Source of the DNA: Bacillota bacterium
GTDB lineage: Bacteria > Bacillota > Clostridia > Peptostreptococcales > Anaerovoracaceae
DNA length: 5,620 nt
Assembly (NCBI GenBank): GCA_030527065.1
Contig: JAUNBO010000101.1
Coordinates: 1,202-6,821 of the forward strand
Direction of reading: 5' to 3'
Shown here: piece after piece, positions 1 to 4,580 of the stretch
Position numbering within the stretch: position 1 is the first letter of the stretch
Layout of the letters: the number at the start of each line of letters is the position of its first letter
Notes under the pieces: generated by a model
Seen by the model: only the letters and a program-made list of their open reading frames with translations
Databases searched by the model: none
Told to the model about the DNA's origin: nothing
Translations under genes and position numbers: made by a program

Positions 1-1020
1 AGCGGCTTCCCCATGGACCGAATCTATTTCCACGGCAACAACAAGAGCCCGGAAGAGCTGGAGCTGGCCTTCCGCCTGGGGGTAGGCGCCATCGTCATAG
101 ACAACGCCATGGAATGCGGGAAGATCCTGGCTCTGGCGGCCAGGCGAAAACAGACCATGGCCGTGTTCCTTCGGATCAACCCCGGCGTAGAGGCTCACAC
201 CCACCACTACATCGTCACCGCCCATCCCGACAGCAAATTCGGAATAAACGGTGAACAGCGGGAGGATATCCTTGCCCTGGTCCGGGCCATCCGGGAAAAC
301 GGCCATGTAAAATTCCTGGGCCTCCACGCCCACATCGGCTCCCAGATCTTTGAAGAAGCCCCTTACCGGGCGGAGATCGGGAAGCTGGCGGAGCTGGCGG
401 AGTTCCTGGAAAAGGAAGGGTTCCCTGTGGAAGCGTTCAATCTGGGCGGCGGCTTTGCCGCATACTACACAAGCGAAGACGCCCCCCTGTCCATAGAGCA
501 GGCCTGCAAAACCATTCTGGCGGCCTGCCGGGAGGAAAAGAGCCGAAAACGGCTCTGCTTAAAGAAGGTCCTCATAGAACCCGGCCGCAGCATCGTGGCG
601 GAGGCAGGCTGCACCCTTTACCGGGTGGGCTTCCGAAAACAGACGGACTGCAAATCCTATGTCTTTGTGGACGGCGGCATGGCGGACAATATCCGGCCCG
701 CCCTCTACGACGCCAAATACCGCTGCTGCCTGGCCAACCGCATGGACGAGCCCTCTGCAGGCAGCTTCACGGTAGCCGGCAAATGCTGCGAATCCGGCGA
801 CATCCTCATAGAGGATGCGGCTCTGCCCGAGCCCCGGACAGGAGACCTGCTGGCGGTGTTTACCACCGGCGCCTACGGCTACAGCATGGCCTCCAACTAC
901 AACCGTCTGGGCAGGCCCCCTGTGGTCTTTGCCAAAGACGGCAGGGCCCGGCTGGTCCTCCGGCGGGAAACCTATGAAGATATGGGGAAACTTGAGACCG
1001 ATCAGGAGATATACATATAA
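1..1020 (+). CDS. lysA: Diaminopimelate decarboxylase LysA (5'-truncated)
   Basis: PLP-dependent cytosolic enzyme that decarboxylates meso-DAP to L-lysine, the last step of the pathway. The reading frame is open from base 1 (SGFP then MDRIYFHGNNK), which matches the interior of LysA. The ATG at 13 is therefore internal, and roughly 80 N-terminal residues, including the PLP-binding lysine, lie upstream of the window. Visible fold-type III landmarks are FHGNNK (from 28), HIGSQ (331), the glycine-rich GGGF (445), the phosphate-binding EPGRS (577), DGGMADNIRPALY (670), the catalytic-cysteine motif CESGD (787, contributed across the dimer interface), GAYGYSMASNYN (868) and the C-terminal RRETYED. 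The C-terminus is intact and ends in TAA. It is the first visible gene of the DAP operon, 89 bases before dapF. The motif set distinguishes it from ornithine/arginine decarboxylases of the same fold. The identification is secure; the true start cannot be seen. Confidence 0.97.
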   Translation, partial: SGFPMDRIYFHGNNKSPEELELAFRLGVGAIVIDNAMECGKILALAARRKQTMAVFLRINPGVEAHTHHYIVTAHPDSKFGINGEQREDILALVRAIRENGHVKFLGLHAHIGSQIFEEAPYRAEIGKLAELAEFLEKEGFPVEAFNLGGGFAAYYTSEDAPLSIEQACKTILAACREEKSRKRLCLKKVLIEPGRSIVAEAGCTLYRVGFRKQTDCKSYVFVDGGMADNIRPALYDAKYRCCLANRMDEPSAGSFTVAGKCCESGDILIEDAALPEPRTGDLLAVFTTGAYGYSMASNYNRLGRPPVVFAKDGRARLVLRRETYEDMGKLETDQEIYI

Positions 1021-1022
1021 CA

Positions 1023-1060
1023 CGGAAGCCCTTTTCTGCTTACAGGCAGCCAGGCTTCCG
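1023..1060 (+). other. Nested hairpin in the lysA-dapF spacer
   Basis: A perfect 8-base inverted repeat, CGGAAGCC (1023-1030) with GGCTTCCG (1053-1060), starts two bases after the lysA stop. Inside it CTGC (1036-1039) can pair with GCAG (1046-1049) around a TTACAG loop, giving a two-tier stem. No T-run follows, so it is not a standard terminator. It may protect or process the transcript between lysA and dapF, or damp transcription; this is inference. Confidence 0.5.
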
Positions 1061-1079
1061 GCGGAAACCGCAGGCAGCC
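1043..1079 (+). repeat. Short direct repeats CAGGCAGCC
   Basis: The nonamer CAGGCAGCC occurs at 1043-1051 and again at 1071-1079, 28 bases apart. A related GGCAGGCAGG follows at 1092-1101, just before the dapF start. The repeats make this spacer low in complexity. They may be only local slippage; no function is evident. Confidence 0.4.
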
Positions 1080-1098
1080 CGGCACAGGCCCGGCAGGC

Positions 1099-1105
1099 AG
1101 GAGAG
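1099..1105 (+). promoter_or_regulatory. Ribosome binding site of dapF
   Basis: AGGAGAG ends four bases before the ATG at 1110. It supports that start, which is also the point where the conserved DapF N-terminus (KYHGCGNDF) begins. Confidence 0.75.
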
Positions 1106-1109
1106 AAAA

Positions 1110-1973
1110 ATGCTTCACATCAGCAAGTACCACGGATGCGGAAACGACTTTATCATAACGGAGGAGAGCCAGTTGGACGGCAGAGACCTGTCATCCCTGA
1201 TTCCCGCTGTCTGCGACAGAAACAGCGGCATAGGCGCCGACGGCTTCATCGTGGTTCGCCGCTCCCCTCTGGAAATGATATTTTACAACAGAGACGGCAG
1301 CCGGGCGCCCATGTGCGGCAACGGCCTCCGCTGCTTCGCCCGCTTCTGCTACGATGAGCGCATTGTCTGCTGGAGCAGCTACACCGTAGAGACCCTGGCA
1401 GGCCCCATGGAAGTAAAGATACTGGAGACCTCTCCCTTTACCGTGGAGCTTTCCATGGGCCGGCCGGACTACCGGCCCCAGGCCCTGGGCCTACAGCTGC
1501 CCGCCGCCCCTTCTGACGGGATCTCCGCCCCGGCCCCCTGCCCAGAGGGCCCCCTCTGGGGCCACAGCCTGGAGCTGGACGGCGAGCCCCTTCTTCTTTA
1601 CAGCTTTTTCATGGCCACGGACCACACGGTACATTTCTGCCGGGACCCGGAGGATCCTGCGCTGCTCCGAAAGGCGGAGCGCCTTTCCTCCCACCCTTTT
1701 TTCCCCCGTCAGATCAATGTGGACCTGGTCCGGGTAATAGACGAAAACACCATCGCCCTCCGCACCTGGGAACGGGGCGCAGGGCCCACCCTGGCCTGCG
1801 GCACCGGCGCCTGCGCCGCCGCCCTGGCCGCTTTCAAAACCCACCATTGCAACAACGACGTTACCGTTCTGCTGCCCAAAGGCCGCCTGCAGATCATCAT
1901 CGGGCAGGACGAAGAGGTCTTCCTCAGAGGCCCGGCAGAACGCATTATGAAAGGAGTTTATTATGATTACTGA
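1110..1973 (+). CDS. dapF: Diaminopimelate epimerase DapF
   Basis: Cofactor-independent epimerase that converts LL-DAP to meso-DAP, used for peptidoglycan and as the LysA substrate. At 287 residues it is close to the usual 270-280. Seen in the protein: GNDF (11-14), CDRNSGIGADG (35-45), FYNRDGS (58-64), the first catalytic cysteine in MCGNGLRC (Cys69), QINVDLV (201-207), ERGAG (221-225) and the second catalytic cysteine in LACGTGACA (Cys230). The two mirror-image lobes of the family are both present. Oddities: the loop usually reading GNPH reads ATDH (169-172), with the histidine kept but the substrate-contacting asparagine position changed; the usual GET before the second cysteine motif reads GPT (225-227); and residues about 125-160 form a proline-rich stretch longer than in the Haemophilus enzyme. 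Both cysteines are intact, so it is probably active. It overlaps dapA by 11 bases. Confidence 0.95.
   Translation: MLHISKYHGCGNDFIITEESQLDGRDLSSLIPAVCDRNSGIGADGFIVVRRSPLEMIFYNRDGSRAPMCGNGLRCFARFCYDERIVCWSSYTVETLAGPMEVKILETSPFTVELSMGRPDYRPQALGLQLPAAPSDGISAPAPCPEGPLWGHSLELDGEPLLLYSFFMATDHTVHFCRDPEDPALLRKAERLSSHPFFPRQINVDLVRVIDENTIALRTWERGAGPTLACGTGACAAALAAFKTHHCNNDVTVLLPKGRLQIIIGQDEEVFLRGPAERIMKGVYYDY
1541..1560 (+). repeat. Perfect inverted repeat inside dapF
   Basis: CCCAGAGGG (1541-1549) and CCCTCTGGG (1552-1560) are exact reverse complements separated by two bases, so a real stem would have 8 pairs and a 4-base loop. It falls in the part of dapF that encodes the variable proline-rich stretch (PAPCPEGPLWG). 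Confidence 0.5.
1669..1687 (+). repeat. Perfect hairpin inside dapF
   Basis: GAAAGGCG (1669-1676) and CGCCTTTC (1680-1687) pair exactly around a GAG loop. A run of six T (1697-1702) follows, but nine bases after the stem, which is too far for a typical intrinsic terminator. Confidence 0.5.
1951..1956 (+). promoter_or_regulatory. Ribosome binding site of dapA, inside dapF
   Basis: AAGGAG lies in the last codons of dapF, six bases before the dapA ATG at 1963. The dapF stop (TGA, 1971-1973) is downstream of that ATG, so ribosomes finishing dapF can re-initiate on dapA. It supports the 1963 start. Confidence 0.8.
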
Positions 1974-2874
1974 TACCACCACCCGTACCCCCATCAGAGG
2001 CTCCATCGTGGCCCTCATCACCCCCTTCAACGAAGACGGCAGTGTAAACCTCAATAAGTTAGGGGAGCTTCTGGACTTCCATCTGGCCAACCGCACCGAC
2101 GCCATCTTAGTCCTGGGCACCACCGGCGAATCTGCCACCATGACCCATGAGGAGGACGATCTCATTGTGGAATACACTCTGGACCGGGTGGGCGGACGCA
2201 TCCCCATCATTGCGGGAAGCGGCTCCAACTGCACGGAGACCCAGGTGGACAAGAGCGTAAAGTACGCCGACATGGGCGTGGATGCGGTCCTGTGCATCGC
2301 CCCCTATTACGTAAAGGCCAACGCCGAGGGCATGTACCGGCACTTTGCCGACGTAGCGGACGTGACCCGCTGCCCGGTGATCCTTTATAACGTCCCCGGC
2401 CGCACCGGCTGCTCCATCCCTGTGGAGACCGTGGCCCGGCTGGCTCAGCATCCCAACGTTTCCGGCCTGAAGGAGGCCAGCGGCGACATGAGCTACGTGG
2501 TAAAGGTTTCCCGTTACATCAGCGACAGCTTCGCCCTGTACAGCGGCAACGACGACATCACCGTCCCCCTGCTTTCCATGGGCGGCAGCGGTACCATCTC
2601 CGTCTGGGCCAACATCATGCCGGAGACCTGCCACAATATGGTGATGGATTACCTGGAAGGCCGCCGGGACCAGGCCGCAGCCACCCAGAAGCGCTATCTG
2701 GACCTGATCAACGCCCTGTTTATGGAAGTGAATCCCATCCCGGTAAAGGAAGCCCTGAACCTGATGGGAATGGACGTGAAGGGCTACCGCCTGCCCCTGG
2801 CTCCCATGGACCCGGCCAACCGGGCCAGACTTGCCGCCGTCATGCGGGAAGCCGGCCTCAGCGTAACGGAATAG
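1963..2874 (+). CDS. dapA: 4-hydroxy-tetrahydrodipicolinate synthase DapA
   Basis: Class I aldolase-like TIM-barrel enzyme that condenses pyruvate with L-aspartate-4-semialdehyde, the committed step to DAP and lysine. The 303 residues fit the family (about 290-300). Seen: GTTGES (52-57) with the active-site threonines, PYY (114-116), the catalytic tyrosine Tyr142 in LYNVPGRTG, the substrate-binding Arg147, the Schiff-base lysine Lys170 in GLKEASGD, and YSGNDD (193-198). All align with the E. coli enzyme at a constant offset of nine residues. At the lysine allosteric site, the positions of E. coli His56 and Glu84 are Asp65 and Thr93, so feedback inhibition by lysine is probably weak or absent, as in many Gram-positive DapA enzymes (inference). 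The start at 1963 has a good SD and overlaps dapF by 11 bases. Related N-acetylneuraminate lyases are excluded by the context and the GTTGES/YNVPGRTG combination. Confidence 0.98.
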   Translation: MITDTTTRTPIRGSIVALITPFNEDGSVNLNKLGELLDFHLANRTDAILVLGTTGESATMTHEEDDLIVEYTLDRVGGRIPIIAGSGSNCTETQVDKSVKYADMGVDAVLCIAPYYVKANAEGMYRHFADVADVTRCPVILYNVPGRTGCSIPVETVARLAQHPNVSGLKEASGDMSYVVKVSRYISDSFALYSGNDDITVPLLSMGGSGTISVWANIMPETCHNMVMDYLEGRRDQAAATQKRYLDLINALFMEVNPIPVKEALNLMGMDVKGYRLPLAPMDPANRARLAAVMREAGLSVTE

Positions 2875-2875
2875 G

Positions 2876-2882
2876 AAGGAGG
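2876..2882 (+). promoter_or_regulatory. Ribosome binding site of dapB
   Basis: AAGGAGG, a nearly full anti-SD match, begins two bases after the dapA stop and ends seven bases before the dapB ATG. It fixes the start at 2890. Confidence 0.85.
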
Positions 2883-2889
2883 CTTTCCC

Positions 2890-3609
2890 ATGAATATCCT
2901 GCTTTTCGGAGGCGGCCGCATGGGCCGGATCCTCCGCTCCCTGGCAGAGGAAAGCGGACACACTGTATTGGACGTCATCGACGTGGATAACCTGGACGCC
3001 CTTGACGATCTGGAAGCGGCGGACGCAGTGCTGGACTTTTCCAGCCCTGCCGCCCTGCCCAGCCTGGCAGCCTATGTGGAGCGCACCGGCAGCCCGCTGT
3101 GCTGCGGCACCACGGGCTATGGGCCGGAAGAAATGAAGACTTTGCGGGAACTGGGCCGCTTCGCCCCGGTCCTCTACAGCGCCAATTACAGCCTGGGGAT
3201 CGCCGTCCTCCGGAAGCTTCTGGCTCAGGCCTCTCAGGTCCTGCTGCCGGATTTCGATGTGGAAATCACGGAGACCCACCACCGGAAAAAGGCCGACGCC
3301 CCCAGCGGCACAGCCAAACTCCTGGCCGACGCCATAGACCCGGAGAAGCGCATGCCCCGCATAGAGGGCCGGGGGCCGGAAACAGGCCCCCGGGAAGAGG
3401 GGCAGATAGGCGTTTCCGCCCTGCGGGGAGGCACCGTGGCCGGGGAACATACCGTCTATTTCTTTGGAGAGGACGAGGTCTTTTCCCTCCACCACAGCGC
3501 CGCCAGCCGGAGGATCTTTGCCGTCGGCGCCCTGAGAGCGGCGGCGGCCCTTTCCCGCATGCCCGCCGGATTTTATACTTTGGATCAGGTCCTGTTCGGA
3601 GAGGAGTAA
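2890..3609 (+). CDS. dapB: 4-hydroxy-tetrahydrodipicolinate reductase DapB
   Basis: NAD(P)H-dependent reductase that acts directly after DapA to give tetrahydrodipicolinate. At 239 residues it is shorter than E. coli DapB (273), mainly because the N-terminal Rossmann part between the nucleotide motif and LDFSSP is abbreviated; such short forms are known in Firmicutes and Thermotoga. Seen: the GGGRMG dinucleotide motif (7-12), LDFSSP (48-53), CGTTG (72-76), SANYSLGI (97-104), and the catalytic and substrate segment ETHHRKKADAPSGTA (128-142), with His130/His131, Lys134 and the GT pair that binds the substrate carboxylate. The C-terminal HHSAASRRIFAVGAL (201-215) also matches the family. Acidic residues after the second strand (Asp31, Asp33) suggest NADH use is possible, but this is uncertain. 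It sits 15 bases after dapA and 9 before dapH. Confidence 0.95.
   Translation: MNILLFGGGRMGRILRSLAEESGHTVLDVIDVDNLDALDDLEAADAVLDFSSPAALPSLAAYVERTGSPLCCGTTGYGPEEMKTLRELGRFAPVLYSANYSLGIAVLRKLLAQASQVLLPDFDVEITETHHRKKADAPSGTAKLLADAIDPEKRMPRIEGRGPETGPREEGQIGVSALRGGTVAGEHTVYFFGEDEVFSLHHSAASRRIFAVGALRAAAALSRMPAGFYTLDQVLFGEE
3369..3393 (+). repeat. Perfect GC-only inverted repeat inside dapB
   Basis: CCGGGGGCC (3369-3377) pairs exactly with GGCCCCCGG (3385-3393) around a GGAAACA loop. It encodes part of a variable surface loop (residues about 160-169, GRGPETGPRE). Its arms contain the same octamers as the dapH repeat at 3712-3737. Confidence 0.55.
3601..3606 (+). promoter_or_regulatory. Likely ribosome binding site of dapH, at the end of dapB
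   Basis: GAGGAG forms the last two sense codons of dapB and is the only SD-like sequence before the dapH ATG. The 12-base spacing is longer than ideal, so dapH translation may depend on coupling to dapB termination at 3607-3609. Confidence 0.6.
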
Positions 3610-3618
3610 CAGCAGCCC

Positions 3619-4320
3619 ATGGACGCATATGAGATCATCGAATACATCAGGGACGCAGAAAAAAAGACGCCGGTGAAGGTCTACCTCACCGAAAAATCTC
3701 CCGTGGAATTCCCGGGGGCCACGGTCTTCGCCCCCGGCGGAGGCGTAAAGATCGTCTTTGGAGACTGGCGGGACGTGGGCCCCGTGCTGGAAGCCAATCA
3801 AGAGTCCATCGCCCAATGCGTGGTGGAGAACGACGCCAGGAATTCCGCCATTCCCCTGCTGGATAAGAAGAATCTCCGGGCCCGCATAGAGCCCGGCGCC
3901 ATCATCCGGGAGCAGGTGGAGATCGGGGACAACGCCGTCATCATGATGGGGGCGGTGCTGAACATCGGCGCCGTGGTAGGGGAAGGCACCATGATAGACA
4001 TGGGGGCCGTCCTGGGAGGCCGGGCCATAGTGGGCAAGCGCTGCCACGTAGGCGCGGGAGCCGTGCTGGCCGGCGTGATAGAGCCTCCCAGCGCCCAGCC
4101 CGTCCGGGTGGAGGACAATGTGCTCATCGGCGCCAACGCCGTCCTCATCGAAGGCGTTCATGTGGGAGAGGGGGCGGTGGTGGCCGCCGGCTCCGTGGTG
4201 ATAGACGACGTCCCCGCCGGCATGGTGGTGGCGGGAGTCCCCGCCCGGCCCGTAAAGCGCAAGGACGAACAGTCCCAGCAAAAGACCCTTCTGCTGGACG
4301 CCCTGCGGGAGCTGCGGTAG
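3619..4320 (+). CDS. dapH: Tetrahydrodipicolinate N-acetyltransferase DapH
   Basis: Acetyl-CoA-dependent enzyme that N-acetylates tetrahydrodipicolinate, entering the acetylase branch of DAP synthesis used by Bacillus and relatives. The 233 residues match the family (about 235). The N-terminal DapH domain (1-84) begins MDAYEIIEYI and contains FGDW (48-51) and VVENDARNSAIPLLD (68-82). A left-handed beta-helix of hexapeptide repeats follows (about 86-205), with ARIEPGAIIREQVEIGDNAV, GEGTMIDM (121-128), LGGRAIVGK, AGVIEPPSA (151-159) and IGANAVLIEGV. The conserved DMNAV reads DMGAV here (Gly129). DapD succinylases differ in length and lack this N-terminal domain, so the acetylase assignment is firm. 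It is the last operon gene; a terminator starts 19 bases after the TAG. The aminotransferase and deacetylase that should follow in this branch are not in the operon. Confidence 0.96.
   Translation: MDAYEIIEYIRDAEKKTPVKVYLTEKSPVEFPGATVFAPGGGVKIVFGDWRDVGPVLEANQESIAQCVVENDARNSAIPLLDKKNLRARIEPGAIIREQVEIGDNAVIMMGAVLNIGAVVGEGTMIDMGAVLGGRAIVGKRCHVGAGAVLAGVIEPPSAQPVRVEDNVLIGANAVLIEGVHVGEGAVVAAGSVVIDDVPAGMVVAGVPARPVKRKDEQSQQKTLLLDALRELR
3712..3737 (+). repeat. Perfect GC-only inverted repeat inside dapH
   Basis: CCGGGGGC (3712-3719) pairs exactly with GCCCCCGG (3730-3737) around a 10-base loop, in the part encoding FPGATVFAPGGG near the dapH N-terminus. A stem here could slow ribosomes or limit decay of the 3' end of the message; this is speculative. 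Confidence 0.45.
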
Positions 4321-4338
4321 GTTACGAAAAGATCCAGG

Positions 4339-4376
4339 AAGCCCGGTCCGGCGCAAAAGCCGGTCCGGGCTTTTTT
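4339..4376 (+). terminator. Rho-independent terminator of the DAP operon
   Basis: The left arm GCCCGGTCCGGC (4341-4352) pairs with GCCGGTCCGGGC (4359-4370) around a GCAAAA loop, with a single T-T mismatch in the middle; two preceding A can extend the stem into the T-run. Six T follow directly (4371-4376). Both arms contain the same string CCGGTCCGG, so it is at once a direct and an inverted repeat. It begins 19 bases after the dapH stop and should end the lysA-dapH transcript efficiently. Confidence 0.93.
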
Positions 4377-4422
4377 CTGATGGCGGCTTTCCCGGGGAAT
4401 CCTTCCCCTTCCTTTCCGCTCC

Positions 4423-4465
4423 GCCCGGGGTACCGCTCCGGGCCGCCGGCCAGACATCGGCGGCC
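4423..4465 (+). other. Overlapping alternative hairpins before the second terminator
   Basis: GCCCGG (4423-4428) can pair with CCGGGC (4438-4443). Alternatively GGCCGCCG (4441-4448) can pair with CGGCGGCC (4458-4465). These two stems share bases 4441-4443, and the second also uses the left arm of the terminator stem at 4458-4479, so it could act as an antiterminator. A smaller stem, GGGGAA (4394-4399) with TTCCCC (4403-4408), lies upstream. The pairings are read directly; a regulatory role is inference. Confidence 0.45.
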
Positions 4466-4488
4466 GGCGTTGGCCGCCGTCTTTTTTT
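4458..4488 (+). terminator. Second rho-independent terminator
   Basis: CGGCGGCC (4458-4465) pairs with GGCCGCCG (4472-4479) around GGCGTT, followed by TCTTTTTTT (4480-4488) and, after a short break, another six T (4493-4498). It lies downstream of the first terminator and upstream of the next promoter. It may act as a backup that shields the alaA-like gene from operon read-through, or be the 3' half of a switch with the stem at 4441-4465. Confidence 0.75.
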
Positions 4489-4516
4489 CGTCTTTTTTGA
4501 TTTTCGCAAGATTTTA

Positions 4517-4545
4517 TTGACACGAACCCCGTATATTGATATAGT
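4517..4545 (+). promoter_or_regulatory. Sigma-A type promoter of the alaA-like gene
   Basis: The -35 box is a perfect TTGACA (4517-4522) and the -10 box is TATAGT (4540-4545), with an ideal 17-base spacer. A TG one base before the -10 (4537-4538) makes it an extended -10 promoter. Transcription should start near 4552, giving a leader of about 29 bases. T-tracts upstream (4482-4515) could act as an UP element. The -10 overlaps a small palindrome, TATAT-TG-ATATA (4532-4543), which may be incidental. Confidence 0.88.
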
Positions 4546-4568
4546 GAGTGCATTATTTTCGGAACGAC

Positions 4569-4573
4569 GGAGG
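4569..4573 (+). promoter_or_regulatory. Ribosome binding site of the alaA-like gene
   Basis: GGAGG ends seven bases before the ATG at 4581. This ideal spacing supports that start. Confidence 0.85.
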
Positions 4574-4580
4574 CACAAGC

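Noticed and set aside
13..15. ATG at 13 as the lysA start
   Set aside because: The codons before it (SGFP) continue the LysA alignment, and starting here would drop the PLP-lysine region, so the gene must begin upstream of the window.
1669..1702. Intrinsic terminator inside dapF
   Set aside because: The stem and the T6 run are nine bases apart with C-rich sequence between, unlike a functional intrinsic terminator, and the reading frame continues intact.
1491..2297. A 268-codon open frame on the minus strand across dapF and dapA
   Set aside because: It lies opposite two strongly conserved enzymes, has a biased composition and no recognisable domain, and crosses the dapF-dapA junction. It is a compositional shadow.
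4423..4443. Possible T-box element (core GGTACCGC at 4429-4436)
   Set aside because: The eight bases match the T-box core, but the preceding U of UGGN is G and the following G is T. Only about 45 bases separate it from the first terminator, leaving no room for a specifier Stem I, and the second terminator does not pair with it in the T-box manner.
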